From CAZMHJ01 sp046350635 (GTDB lineage: Bacteria; Patescibacteriota; Saccharimonadia; Saccharimonadales; CAIOMD01): a stretch of 64,000 nucleotides of DNA. The stretch lies in assembly GCA_046350635.1 (NCBI GenBank), contig JAXLZY010000002.1:1-64000 (forward strand), written 5' to 3'. Under the pieces are notes generated by a model. That model ran no database searches and was not told the origin of the DNA. It saw nothing but the letters and a program-made list of their open reading frames with translations. A program made the translations under genes and the position numbers. This document shows positions 1 to 8,916 of this stretch, in pieces. Numbering within the stretch: the first letter of the stretch is position 1; each line of letters opens with the position of its first letter.

Positions 1-1393
1 CCACTCCCTCTTTAAATACAAATTGTATTTTATGGGCTGTTTCGGGCATAAATGGTTCTAATAGTTCAGCGATTTCTAGAAGCGCACTGGTTGCATAAGC
101 AAGTATTTCACGTAAATGAGCAACATCGTTTGTCTTCGCAATTTCCCATGGTTTTTCGGTATCAATGTACTGATTAATCCCGCGTACTTGTTCCCAGGCT
201 TCTTCTACTGCCCTATCAAATCGACAATGTGCCATTGCCTCTTCATATTCATGAATATCATGCTCGGCAGGAGGAATATCGCCAATAATGCCATCTTGAT
301 ACTTTTGAATCATAGCCGCAATACGTCCAACTGCATTACCAAGTTCGTTAGCAAGCTCGTTGTTATATGCTGCCTCCATGCGATCCCAATTAAAGTCACC
401 GTCGCTGTAGCTTGGAACATGACGCATAAAGTAATACCTAAACGCATCGACACCATATTTGTCGACAATGTCTTGCGGGGCAACAACATTACCCAAGCTT
501 TTGCTCATCTTTTTGCCGTCTACATTCACAAAGCCATGCGCAAATAATAGTTTTGGCAGTGGTTGGCCAAGTCCCAGCAAAATTCCAGGCCAAATAGCAG
601 CATGGAACCTAAGGATATCTTTACCAACAATTTGCACATCAGCTGGCCAAAAGGTTTTAAAATCCGCATGCTCTGGGTAGCCAAGCACCGTAATATAGTT
701 TAATAGCGCATCGAACCAGACGTACATAACTTGTGTTGCATCGCCAGGCACGGGTATACCCCAGGCTAATTTTTTAGCAGGCCTAGAAACGCTAATATCA
801 TCTAAACCAGCTTCTAAAACTTTGAGGATTTCGTGCTTGCGCGTATCTGGCACAACTCTAAAAGAGCCGTCTTCTATCGCTTTTTTAATTTGCTCGGTAA
901 ATTTACTAAGCGCAAAAAAATAATTTTCTTCTTCGAGACGTTCGTATGGGCGGTTATGTATTGGGCAGACACCTTTATTGTCTGTTGCGATCGTTTCGGT
1001 CACGTACTCTTCGCAACCCACACAATACATACCAACATACTTACCCTTGTAAATTGAATCTTTTAAATCTTTCCAGACAATTTGAGCACGTTGCTCGTGT
1101 GCCTTATCGGTGGTACGTATAAACCTATCGTTTGTAACATTAAGCATTTTGCCCATAGCTACAAACTTAGCAGCGTTTTCGTCGACAAAACTCTGGGGTG
1201 TAACACCTTTTCCGGCTGCCTTTTCAGCAATTTTTGCGCCATGCTCATCAGTACCCGTGCTAAATAAAACGTCGTCGCCCCTTAGGCGGTGATAACGCGC
1301 AAGTGCATCGGCATACATTAGATCAAGGGCTGTACCAATGTGTGGTTCGGCATTAACATAGGGAATAGCGGTTGTAACGTAAAATTTGCTCAT
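1..1393 (-). CDS. metG: Methionyl-tRNA synthetase, C-terminus beyond window
   Basis: Class I aminoacyl-tRNA synthetase that charges tRNA-Met. The frame stays open for 464 codons from the ATG at 1393 and runs off the left edge, so the C-terminal end is missing. The HIGH-type motif is PYVNAEPHIG (residues about 11-20) and the KMSKS motif DGKKMSKSLGN lies near residue 295. A single zinc knuckle, C-x2-C then C-x2-H (CVGC, CPIH), lies between them. A TACAAT -10 box with extended TG sits 9 nt before the ATG, so the mRNA may be almost leaderless. Last readable gene of a minus-strand series. Confidence 0.96.
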   Translation of the reverse strand, partial: MSKFYVTTAIPYVNAEPHIGTALDLMYADALARYHRLRGDDVLFSTGTDEHGAKIAEKAAGKGVTPQSFVDENAAKFVAMGKMLNVTNDRFIRTTDKAHEQRAQIVWKDLKDSIYKGKYVGMYCVGCEEYVTETIATDNKGVCPIHNRPYERLEEENYFFALSKFTEQIKKAIEDGSFRVVPDTRKHEILKVLEAGLDDISVSRPAKKLAWGIPVPGDATQVMYVWFDALLNYITVLGYPEHADFKTFWPADVQIVGKDILRFHAAIWPGILLGLGQPLPKLLFAHGFVNVDGKKMSKSLGNVVAPQDIVDKYGVDAFRYYFMRHVPSYSDGDFNWDRMEAAYNNELANELGNAVGRIAAMIQKYQDGIIGDIPPAEHDIHEYEEAMAHCRFDRAVEEAWEQVRGINQYIDTEKPWEIAKTNDVAHLREILAYATSALLEIAELLEPFMPETAHKIQFVFKEGV

Positions 1394-1429
1394 ATGGTAC
1401 CTATTGTACCAAGTTACTACAGATTACGG

Positions 1430-3682
1430 CTACTTAAATACACCGTTAACGTCTTGGCCGGCTGCACGCCAAGCCGCTGCAGTATTATAGGTGTTATTCC
1501 ATGCGAAGCGTTTAGCTGTCTGAGAATCGAGGTAATAGGTATTATCGTAAAAACGATTCCCCTTGCTCGTAAAGTAGCTATTGTCGCTTACATTCTGTAC
1601 TAGCCCTGTTGCTCCCTGACCCCATTGGGTACCACTTTTCATGGTAATTGTATTATTGTGGACCGTTGCATTTGTCAGTGCCCATACTCCATATTTACCA
1701 CTACCTCGATTACGCATCTGCAGGCCAATGCCATTGGCATTATCTGCAACTGTATTGCCATAAATATCAACATTGGTAGAAGAATTTACATTAATACCCG
1801 CTACTGCGTAAATACTATAGTCGGCGCCTCGTTTCATACCAAAGCCATTGTTTTTTATAACATTGTTTTTTATAACTCCGTTATAGCTTATTTCGTAACG
1901 AATCCCATCGGCAGCATTACCAGTAATAGTGTTACTGTCTAATGTTACGCCGTTCCCATCAACATCAACCCATGCGCCCACACCAAGATTATTTGTAACC
2001 GTATTTCCTACAAAGTTACCTGGTGAATTCGTAGTTTTATAGCCGCCCGATTCCCAGTCTGCAATCCAAAACCCATCAGTGTTATTACCGGTAATCGTAT
2101 TATTACTAATAGTGACAACTGTTGAATTATATTGGCCTATACCGAGTTGGCCATTTTGTTCAATAGTATTTGAATCAATTTTCGTCCCGTCCGAACCAGA
2201 CAAGAAAATACCTATTGCGTGATTTGCTCGAACTAAATTATCTTTGATAGTCCAATTATCGCCTTCAGCAAAGATTGCGCCTTTTTGAGCGGGAGGAGCA
2301 TATTTTTCGATTGTTAATCCTCGTATGACCACACCTGGGTTCGCGGTCCTAATTGCATAATCCGTCCTGGCTATTTCAGTTTTTTTACCGGTTGGATTAT
2401 CAGCTAAATACACTACATTTGCCATGTAATCTATATAGAACTTGCCAGTTGTTAAGGATGCCAAGCTCATGACGCGAGATAGATGCACATCATCCATAAA
2501 AACCTGATCGGTGGGTAGACAAGGATTTGTCACATTATCATCACATTGACCACCACCATTACTAACACCTGCAAATCCAGTTGCAGCCCAATATGAACCT
2601 TGTTGTGTCCATTTACTAATAAGTCTTGACCCGTTAAGAGTCGCACCTTGCGCCCCCCATAGAGTCATATTTGTCTTTGGTGCAAGAGTGGAACTCAGAC
2701 GATATTCACCGCTAGCAATACATAATGTTGTGCCACTCGTTGCGGCATTGACTGCAGCCGCTAAATCACTTCCTGGCGCTACATTTACCCCAGAACAACC
2801 AGTTGGATATTGTACGGTACTTGTGGGTGGTGCTTGATTACTGACTGTTACTGATACTGGACTTGATGAACTGTTATTACCGGCGGCATCGTATGCTTTA
2901 GCGCTTAGTTGGTATGTACCGTTTGCTTTAGTTGTTGTATCCCAACTGTAATTGTATGGTGTTGCCGTCACAGAGGATGACAAAACTCCATTAACGTAAA
3001 ATTCGACCTTGGCTACCGCAACATTATCACTAGCAGCGGCAGTGAAAGAAGTTACTCCTGTTACAGTACTCCCATTTGTAGGAGCATTAATTGTTACCGT
3101 TGGAAGTGTAGTATCTGCGGCTGGAGTGGTTCCTGCTGTCGTATCAACAAATGCAATAGCATCAACAGTCACCGTACGGGCACAGTTTTTTCGTGAGTAT
3201 GGATTTGTAAGGTTGGTTGCGATTACGTGGGACTGTGCTGTCAGATTGACCGTAGAGTTATACAATGTCCATGTCGTACTAGACACACTTGCGAGTGAAA
3301 CTTGCTGGCCGTCAATAGCAACATTTAGTATTGGCGCACCTTTGCATGACGTACCTTTTGCGCGCACCGAAATCTTATCTGCTTTTGCTGGTAGCGTAAA
3401 ATTACCAATCGCTTGATTTGCCGTGGTAAGTTTAAGCGCCTTACCTTGCTGGGCTTGGTTGTCGGTAACGATTAGTCCCGAGCCAATCAGCGTTTCAGCC
3501 TCGACATTAGCAACAGTAGCAGCTGCAAAGCTTTTTATTAGAAAAACACTGCCAAGCAGTGCAAACAGTGATACAAATATGAGTGCGTTTCGTTTTAGGC
3601 TATTTGTAGCCAAAAAAGTAACGAGCCTGTTGTTTTTTTGTTTTTTTGGTTGAACACGTTTACTGGTTTTTTTAACGGCCAT
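1430..3682 (-). CDS. Membrane-anchored or secreted beta-helix surface protein
   Basis: 750 residues. A basic N-terminus and one hydrophobic segment (about 33-54) form a signal anchor. Residues about 58-180 resemble a carbohydrate-binding module (VEAETL at the start, VDAIAFVD at the end). Residues about 190-280 form a bacterial Ig-like domain, and about 295-750 form a right-handed parallel beta-helix with Asn-rich rungs such as NTITGNNTDGF and NNVIKNNG. Family knowledge suggests polysaccharide binding or cleavage outside the cell; the substrate is unknown. A TTGCAA/TAAGAT promoter ends 9 nt before the ATG and there is no clear Shine-Dalgarno. Confidence 0.85.
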   Translation of the reverse strand: MAVKKTSKRVQPKKQKNNRLVTFLATNSLKRNALIFVSLFALLGSVFLIKSFAAATVANVEAETLIGSGLIVTDNQAQQGKALKLTTANQAIGNFTLPAKADKISVRAKGTSCKGAPILNVAIDGQQVSLASVSSTTWTLYNSTVNLTAQSHVIATNLTNPYSRKNCARTVTVDAIAFVDTTAGTTPAADTTLPTVTINAPTNGSTVTGVTSFTAAASDNVAVAKVEFYVNGVLSSSVTATPYNYSWDTTTKANGTYQLSAKAYDAAGNNSSSSPVSVTVSNQAPPTSTVQYPTGCSGVNVAPGSDLAAAVNAATSGTTLCIASGEYRLSSTLAPKTNMTLWGAQGATLNGSRLISKWTQQGSYWAATGFAGVSNGGGQCDDNVTNPCLPTDQVFMDDVHLSRVMSLASLTTGKFYIDYMANVVYLADNPTGKKTEIARTDYAIRTANPGVVIRGLTIEKYAPPAQKGAIFAEGDNWTIKDNLVRANHAIGIFLSGSDGTKIDSNTIEQNGQLGIGQYNSTVVTISNNTITGNNTDGFWIADWESGGYKTTNSPGNFVGNTVTNNLGVGAWVDVDGNGVTLDSNTITGNAADGIRYEISYNGVIKNNVIKNNGFGMKRGADYSIYAVAGINVNSSTNVDIYGNTVADNANGIGLQMRNRGSGKYGVWALTNATVHNNTITMKSGTQWGQGATGLVQNVSDNSYFTSKGNRFYDNTYYLDSQTAKRFAWNNTYNTAAAWRAAGQDVNGVFK

Positions 3683-3691
3683 AATAAAGTA

Positions 3692-3720
3692 ATCTTAAGC
3701 ACTATGTTTATAAGTTGCAA
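3692..3720 (-). promoter_or_regulatory. Promoter of the beta-helix protein
   Basis: TTGCAA (-35), 17-nt spacer, TAAGAT (-10); the hexamer ends 9 nt before the ATG at 3682, predicting a leader of only a few nucleotides. Confidence 0.55.
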
Positions 3721-3725
3721 GTTCT

Positions 3726-4019
3726 TTAATTGCTTTTTCGGCGAGATAGCAACACAAGTGCGACAATAAGTACCGTCGCAGTAAGCGCAAGGCCAACGGC
3801 AAGCAGAATAAGTGATGTATCAGAATTCTTCGAACCATCCGTACCCGGTGTTGCGGCATTTGAACTAAAAATATATGCCATTCCGGCAAGACCAAATACA
3901 CCCGTAAACGCAGTCATTACAATTTTGTGGTAACTACGAGAACGCTTATCTAGGTAAGACATTGGGTGATTCTGAATGACTGATGTTTTTGGCTGTTTGG
4001 GCTTTTTCTTAAATATCAT
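3726..4019 (-). CDS. Small two-pass membrane protein, unknown function
   Basis: 97 residues with a Lys/Pro-rich cytoplasmic start, a hydrophobic segment at about 34-55 (AFTGVFGLAGMAYIF), a short Ser/Thr/Gly linker and a second segment at about 69-91 followed by RRKSN. This could be a signal peptide plus C-terminal anchor, or a hairpin of two membrane helices. AAGGA lies 7 nt before the ATG. It sits between a small zinc-knuckle gene and the beta-helix gene. No family recognised. Confidence 0.7.
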   Translation of the reverse strand: MIFKKKPKQPKTSVIQNHPMSYLDKRSRSYHKIVMTAFTGVFGLAGMAYIFSSNAATPGTDGSKNSDTSLILLAVGLALTATVLIVALVLLSRRKSN

Positions 4020-4046
4020 AGTGAGTTCCTTGTACCTAATTGTACA

Positions 4047-4220
4047 CTACTCTTCGTAGTCAGAGGTAAGGTGCCATAAGCCACAGTACTTACATTTATA
4101 GGGCCGTAGTTTCGTACCTCGCTGATAGCGTACTGCCACCGCAGACCCAGTAGCTTCTTGTTTTGTATCAAAAGCCAGTTTATCGCTACACGGCAGAGCT
4201 GGATCTTGCTGCCCTTCCAT
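4047..4220 (-). CDS. 57-residue zinc-knuckle-like protein
   Basis: A short ORF that starts 2 nt after the FKBP stop codon, so it is probably translated by coupling. The protein begins MEGQQDPALPCSDK and ends with YKCKYCGLWHLTSDYEE. The Cys near the N-terminus plus C-x2-C and a following His (CKYCGLWH) could bind zinc. Similar small 'CxxCgxWH' proteins occur in phages and Actinobacteria; that comparison is from memory. Function unknown. Confidence 0.65.
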   Translation of the reverse strand: MEGQQDPALPCSDKLAFDTKQEATGSAVAVRYQRGTKLRPYKCKYCGLWHLTSDYEE

Positions 4221-4222
4221 AC

Positions 4223-4921
4223 CTATAGTGCGTCTACAAGGTGAACCTGAAACACCAAAACTGAATTAGCGGGTATACCATTTTGGGCAGTGCTACCATA
4301 GCCAGCTTTTGGTGGAATAATCATTAGCCGGGTGCCGCCTACCTTCATGCCAAGCATATCTTGCTCGAACCCAGGGATGACTTTATGCTCGCCCACTGTA
4401 AAGACCAAAGGCTGTGTTGTGCCTGTATCATCCGGTCTTGACTGATCAAACAGCGTGCCATTTGTCAGCCAGCCTTTATAGGTTACGCCCACTTTGGTGC
4501 CAGCTTTTACCTCTGTGCCTGTGCCCACTTGTATATCGCCAAAGAGCGCATTTTCGGCGTCTTTGTACTTATCGTACTGGCCGAATTGTGATGGGTCAGG
4601 TGCTCCGCTTGAACTTGATGAGCTCGATGAACTGTTTGAAGAATTTACACCAATAGACTGTTTTGATTGCCCACTACCAAGCTGAGCGGGATTATTCGAA
4701 TTTGTTCCCGTATCGACTGATAATCCAGTGCCCGTAGCAGCTCCTGATGCTTGTTGTAAGGCTATATCCTGGTTTGCATTTACAGAAGTCTGAGATGACT
4801 GTTGGTTACTTTGACTTTTCTTCCATTGGTCGTAATGATTCCATGCCAGATAGCCACCAATCGACCCTCCAATTAGTAGCACCAATACTATCACCGTCAC
4901 CAATATTTCTTTTTTGGACAT
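4223..4921 (-). CDS. Membrane-anchored FKBP-type peptidyl-prolyl isomerase
   Basis: 232 residues. One N-terminal membrane helix (about 7-28) is followed by a low-complexity Ser/Gln/Asn linker (about 35-110) and a complete FKBP domain (about 128-232). Typical motifs are VTYKGWLTNGTLFD, VIPGFEQDMLGMKVGG, GYGSTAQNGIPANS and VFQVHLVD. Expected to assist folding of exported proteins at the outer membrane face, which fits the surface-protein genes downstream. A TTGGCA/TACAAT promoter ends 7 nt before the ATG and no Shine-Dalgarno is visible. Confidence 0.92.
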   Translation of the reverse strand: MSKKEILVTVIVLVLLIGGSIGGYLAWNHYDQWKKSQSNQQSSQTSVNANQDIALQQASGAATGTGLSVDTGTNSNNPAQLGSGQSKQSIGVNSSNSSSSSSSSSGAPDPSQFGQYDKYKDAENALFGDIQVGTGTEVKAGTKVGVTYKGWLTNGTLFDQSRPDDTGTTQPLVFTVGEHKVIPGFEQDMLGMKVGGTRLMIIPPKAGYGSTAQNGIPANSVLVFQVHLVDAL

Positions 4922-4928
4922 TTATTAT

Positions 4929-4956
4929 ATTGTACGTTGTTTATCGCTTATGCCAA
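4929..4956 (-). promoter_or_regulatory. Leaderless promoter of the FKBP gene
   Basis: TTGGCA, 16-nt spacer, TACAAT; 7 nt separate the -10 box from the ATG at 4921, so transcription should start at or next to the start codon. Confidence 0.55.
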
Positions 4957-4960
4957 AATG

Positions 4961-6229
4961 CTATTCGTAACGGAGTGCTTCTATTGGGTCGAGCTTGCTC
5001 GCTTTATAAGCAGGTATAAGGCCAGCTATGAGCGTTATGACAGCCATAATTACGACAATCATCACCATAAGTGTTGGTGTGATATTTAGGAGCTGGATGC
5101 CTTCAATACCCTTTAAAAAGGTCTTTTTGGCTACCGAATTTATAAGCGTTTGAGCCAATAGTGCGAATACAAGGCCTGCCACACTACCCCAAAACCCTAA
5201 CAACGCGGCTTCGAAACTAAACAAGCTAAAGATTGTCTTCTTTTTTGCACCTAAGGCTCTGAATAAACCAATTTCACGTGTTCGTTCGAGCACCGCCATA
5301 AACAAAGTGTTAATTACGCCGACTACGGCAGCCAATATTGCAATGCCGCTAAAAGCTGCGAGCGATGCCTGTACGCCGGTAACAATTGTATTAAGTGTAT
5401 TGTTAATGTCGGCTAGGCTTTGTGCTGTAAATTTATTTGCTTTTAAATTGGCCTTTAGTTGTAAGTCAGTCACCGAATCATTACGCGTGACAAAAAGGTA
5501 ATAGAACGTAGGCTTACCGGCTATCGATTGTTTTGTTGCAATGCGTTCAGCGTCTGGTTGATTAATGGTAATTGGCGCATCAATTATAGTGGGCTCGTAC
5601 ACCCCCTTAACGGTAAATGATTCTGTAACGGTTTCGCCGGTTTGGGTTAGATACGTAAGTTGTAGCTTTTTACCAACTGCTTCTTGCGAACTTGTTGCGC
5701 CAACAAGATTAACGTACTTGCGCGAAATAATAACTTCGCCCTGGCTTGCATTGGCGTCAAGATTAGAACCTGCCACAATTCGCATTGGAGTTTGCGGTAC
5801 AAACATGGCGGTTGGCGCTTGGTATTTTTTACCAGACGGTGCCGTGGCATATTCAAAACTCGGTGCATACGGCAATATAACGCTTGCTACACCTTTGGTA
5901 TTTTTGACTGCATCAATTTGCTCTTGGCTAAAAAATGCTTCCGTGTAGCTATTGGCTGGCTTTGCCTTATTTGGGTCATATTCTTTGGGGTCACCGTTGC
6001 CAATACCACCACTAAAATCGTTTGCGCCCGCTTTTGTAACTTGATACAAGTTAACATCTTTGTACGCACCAAGCTGTGATTCTATATAGTTCTTTAACCC
6101 CTGCCCTAATCCAAGGCTTAGGCTTAAGGTAAATGTACCAATGCCAATTGCGAGCAGCGTTAAAAAGGTGCGTAGTTTAGAACGGCGCAGGTTAGCGTTG
6201 GCGGTCGAGGCAATGTCTATAACACGCAT
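4961..6229 (-). CDS. ABC transporter permease, MacB/FtsX family
   Basis: 422 residues with the MacB layout: one N-terminal membrane helix (about 20-42), a large extracytoplasmic domain (about 45-280) and three C-terminal helices (about 285-410). The FtsX-type end includes AVLERTREIGLFRALGAKK. The start codon overlaps the stop of the ATPase gene by one base, so the two should be cotranslated. MacB-type transporters act as mechanotransmitters that export peptides, lipoproteins or toxins; the substrate here is unknown. Confidence 0.9.
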   Translation of the reverse strand: MRVIDIASTANANLRRSKLRTFLTLLAIGIGTFTLSLSLGLGQGLKNYIESQLGAYKDVNLYQVTKAGANDFSGGIGNGDPKEYDPNKAKPANSYTEAFFSQEQIDAVKNTKGVASVILPYAPSFEYATAPSGKKYQAPTAMFVPQTPMRIVAGSNLDANASQGEVIISRKYVNLVGATSSQEAVGKKLQLTYLTQTGETVTESFTVKGVYEPTIIDAPITINQPDAERIATKQSIAGKPTFYYLFVTRNDSVTDLQLKANLKANKFTAQSLADINNTLNTIVTGVQASLAAFSGIAILAAVVGVINTLFMAVLERTREIGLFRALGAKKKTIFSLFSFEAALLGFWGSVAGLVFALLAQTLINSVAKKTFLKGIEGIQLLNITPTLMVMIVVIMAVITLIAGLIPAYKASKLDPIEALRYE

Positions 6230-6921
6230 TATTTTGCCCCTTTCTTTAGTTTTGCGGTATCTTTTTCGACGACACCGTCTTTAAGGTAAATAACTCGTTG
6301 GCACTTACGGGCCAGATCTTCATCATGAGTTACCAGTATCAACGTAGTACCCAGTTTTTTGTTTAAATCAAAAAGAAGTTTTTCGACAATAGCACCGTTT
6401 TTGCTGTCTAAATTACCAGTTGGTTCATCGGCAATAACAATCGCTGGGTTGTCGACAAGTGCGCGTGCAATCGCTACGCGCTGCTTTTGGCCACCAGATA
6501 AATCATTGGCTTTATTACGAGCTTTATCACTTAAGCCTACCTGTTCGAGTGCTACAAGGGCTTTTTGAATGCGTTCTTTTTTATTTGCGCCTTGTATTTT
6601 AAGAGGCAACGCTACATTTTCTACGACACTATCTGTTGGCTGCAAAAAGAATTGCTGAAAAACAATACCTACATTACGACCCCGCCATGTATCAGTGTCG
6701 ACATCTTTTAAGATGTCCTTACCGTCAAATATGACTTCGCCTTCGGTCGCCCTATCGAGCCCGATAAGAATATGAAGCATGGTGCTTTTGCCTGAACCAC
6801 TTTTGCCAACAATAGCATTAGTAGTTCCCGGCTCAAATGCTAAGGTAATTTTTTTGAGCGCATTAAACGCATTTTCTTTTTTTCCGTAAATTTTTGTGAC
6901 ATTCTGCAACGTAAGCACCAT
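6229..6921 (-). CDS. ABC transporter ATP-binding protein, MacB/LolD type
   Basis: 230 residues from the preferred ATG at 6921, which is preceded by GAGGGGG; an in-frame ATG 18 nt upstream has no such site. Walker A is GKSGSGKST, the signature is LSGGQKQR, Walker B is VIADEPTGNLD and the H-loop is LVTHDED. It energises the permease encoded next to it by ATP hydrolysis at the inner membrane face. The one-base stop/start overlap with the permease supports a two-gene unit. Confidence 0.93.
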   Translation of the reverse strand: MVLTLQNVTKIYGKKENAFNALKKITLAFEPGTTNAIVGKSGSGKSTMLHILIGLDRATEGEVIFDGKDILKDVDTDTWRGRNVGIVFQQFFLQPTDSVVENVALPLKIQGANKKERIQKALVALEQVGLSDKARNKANDLSGGQKQRVAIARALVDNPAIVIADEPTGNLDSKNGAIVEKLLFDLNKKLGTTLILVTHDEDLARKCQRVIYLKDGVVEKDTAKLKKGAK

Positions 6922-6973
6922 AAACCCCCTCTTTTCCATACTAAGTATACGCGTCGACTAGCTGTTTATATAG

Positions 6974-7606
6974 CTATGTTGTTTCAAGCAATGCCCTCAG
7001 GGCAATGATATTTTCAGCAGTGTGTGAAAAAATTTGGGCTGCTGCTTCGGTATAGAAAGAATGTTTTTCGAGTACCGAAATTTGTGAGCGCAAAAAATCT
7101 TGTTTCTCTTGGCCTACAAGCTCGCTAGTGTGGCCATTTTCCTGGCGTAACTTTAATGATCTATCCCAAAAGGTTGCAAATGGTCTGCCAAAACTTGCTA
7201 AATCAGCATCTGCAATAATTTGCGTGGTTATATCATCGGTTGCAGATTGGTTAATAGCACCGTCTCTAAAATCAACAGTTGTTGCCAGTATCATTTCTGT
7301 AACCCGATGAGCGTCTTCAGTCGAATAGCCAATACTAGTCATCCGTTCGCTTGCAATACGTGCACTTGCCTTTTCGTCTTCACCCCGACCGATACCATGC
7401 TCAATATCATGAAAACATGCTGCTAGCTCAAGTAGCTCTATTGTATGGCTATCAAGTTTTTGTTCTTTACCTATTAAAACTGCAGCATCCATAACATCAT
7501 GTGCATGTTCTGCATTATGATAAGGCAAAAAATGTTTGCTATTCGAGCCGTATTTTTGATCGAGCTCGATAAGGCAGTCGTTGATTAGTTTTTTTGCCTG
7601 AGTCAT
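6974..7606 (-). CDS. HD-domain phosphohydrolase-like protein
   Basis: 210 residues from the ATG at 7606; an ATG at 7618 is an in-frame alternative. The metal ligands of an HD domain are visible: HNAEHAHDV (about 37-45) and ACFHDIEHGIG. This resembles predicted metal-dependent HD hydrolases; the substrate is unknown. The gene follows the tmRNA terminator directly, and an extended -10 (TGATATGAT) sits 7 nt before 7606, which favours the shorter, leaderless start. Confidence 0.8.
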   Translation of the reverse strand: MTQAKKLINDCLIELDQKYGSNSKHFLPYHNAEHAHDVMDAAVLIGKEQKLDSHTIELLELAACFHDIEHGIGRGEDEKASARIASERMTSIGYSTEDAHRVTEMILATTVDFRDGAINQSATDDITTQIIADADLASFGRPFATFWDRSLKLRQENGHTSELVGQEKQDFLRSQISVLEKHSFYTEAAAQIFSHTAENIIALRALLETT

Positions 7607-7621
7607 CAGCTTTATCATATC

Positions 7622-7647
7622 AAAAAAGACTCATCAATCGATGAGTC
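7622..7647 (-). terminator. Intrinsic terminator of tmRNA
   Basis: Eight-base-pair hairpin GACTCATC/GATGAGTC with a four-base loop, then six T on the minus strand, directly after the tmRNA CCA end. Confidence 0.9.
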
Positions 7648-7652
7648 CCTTT

Positions 7653-8036
7653 TGGTGGAGCTGGCGGGTAATGCTCCCGCGTCCAATGGTTAACGTGCGA
7701 ACGTACTACAAGCGTAGTTTATTTAAGGTCTTAGGTAATAAACGGTTAAACAAACAAAACGTTTACTACAGCAACTCGAAAAGCTTACAACCTAGACTCG
7801 AGTAGCGCCCAGATTGGCATCCAGAAAAAATAAGACGTTAGTACTATATCTGAAGTCTAAAACTAACATCGTCAAGGCACTTAGGCGTAGACTGGTGCAA
7901 AACTGCGAGCAAACAAGTTTGCTACAGCTTCGCGAGCAGATGTTTTTGCATCTATTCGGTTTATCACGGTAACGGTGTGAAAAGCCGGCTTGCACGCATC
8001 GCTTGTTAAGGTCCACTGTCGAGCTAAATCAGCCCC
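7653..8036 (-). ncRNA. ssrA: Transfer-messenger RNA
   Basis: 384 nt on the minus strand, beginning GGGGCTGATTTAGCTCGAC and ending GCCAGCTCCACCA, which together form the tRNA-Ala-like domain with an encoded CCA. The resume codon GCA (7949-7947), in an ATAGATGCAAAAAC context, opens a tag frame that ends at TAA (7881-7883). The tag is AKTSAREAVANLFARSFAPVYA, 22 residues. Its C-terminal end PVYA differs from the LAA end of most bacterial tags. It releases stalled ribosomes and marks incomplete proteins for proteolysis. Confidence 0.95.
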
Positions 8037-8125
8037 ATATCATCGCTTATTACGGCGAAGTAATTGAGGTGCACTAAAATCACCTCAATGATTATTATAG
8101 CATTTTTATTGCTAAATTGCTAGTG

Positions 8126-8905
8126 TTAATTTGCATCATACAGTCTTAGCCAATCATCAAGGGATAGGTTTTGTGCTCGCAAATCTGGGTTAATGCCAGC
8201 TGCTTTCAATAGTTCATCTGCTGCTTCTTTAGAAATATGCAAACCACCACTCAAGCTACTACGAAGTTTTTTACGGCGTTCGCTAAAGCCTGCTTTTACT
8301 AGCTGAAATAATAGTTTATGATCACGTTCTCCAAAATATGGTTCTGGTCGACGAATTAAACGGAGAATTTGTGAATCAACTTTTGGTGGTGGCGTAAAAA
8401 GCTCCGCCGGCACAACCATATCCATGAAGACTTCAAAATACATTTGCGTCGTCACACTTAATACCGACATGTCACCTGGTTTTGCTGCAACACGCTCGGC
8501 GACTTCTTTTTGGACAAGCAGGGCTGCTTGACTGGGTGGGTTTATGGTTTCGGCTAAAATGCGAATAAGACCAGACGTTAGATAATACGGAATGTTAGCA
8601 ACGACTTTGTATCCTTTTGGCAAAGTAGTTAAGTCAAACTGCATAATGTCGGCTTCGGTGACTGTAAATAATTCGTTAGTTGAAAGCCTATTTGGTAATG
8701 AAACAGCAAGCTCATGATCAAATTCAATTGCAAGCACCTGCGCCCCCGTATCCAGTAACACCTGTGTGAGTGTACCGAGACCAGGGCCAATCTCTACCAC
8801 ATAATCGCCCGGTTGCACATCAGCTGCATCAACCATTGCATTTAGGCTCAACGTATCGTGGAGCCAGTGTTGGCCAAGTTGTTTTTTAGGGATGGGGCTA
8901 TTCAT
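8126..8905 (-). CDS. rsmA: 16S rRNA dimethyladenosine transferase
   Basis: 259 residues from ATG 8905 (MNSPIPKKQLGQHWL), the usual start for this family; upstream in-frame starts would only overlap the neighbouring gene. It dimethylates the two adjacent adenines in the 3' terminal hairpin of 16S rRNA. The SAM motif is VEIGPGLGTLT, the catalytic NIPYYLTS motif (IV) is present, and the C-terminal helical part reads GFSERRKKLRSSL. It follows the G5/lysozyme-like gene by 11 nt, so it may be read from that transcript. Confidence 0.95.
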   Translation of the reverse strand: MNSPIPKKQLGQHWLHDTLSLNAMVDAADVQPGDYVVEIGPGLGTLTQVLLDTGAQVLAIEFDHELAVSLPNRLSTNELFTVTEADIMQFDLTTLPKGYKVVANIPYYLTSGLIRILAETINPPSQAALLVQKEVAERVAAKPGDMSVLSVTTQMYFEVFMDMVVPAELFTPPPKVDSQILRLIRRPEPYFGERDHKLLFQLVKAGFSERRKKLRSSLSGGLHISKEAADELLKAAGINPDLRAQNLSLDDWLRLYDAN

Positions 8906-8916
8906 TAGTGGTAATT

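Noticed and set aside
116..680. Plus-strand ORFs at the left edge
   Set aside because: Shadows of metG, whose minus-strand frame carries HIGH-type and KMSKS motifs.
7792..8016. Minus-strand ORF of 74 aa
   Set aside because: It lies entirely within tmRNA, in a frame other than the tag.
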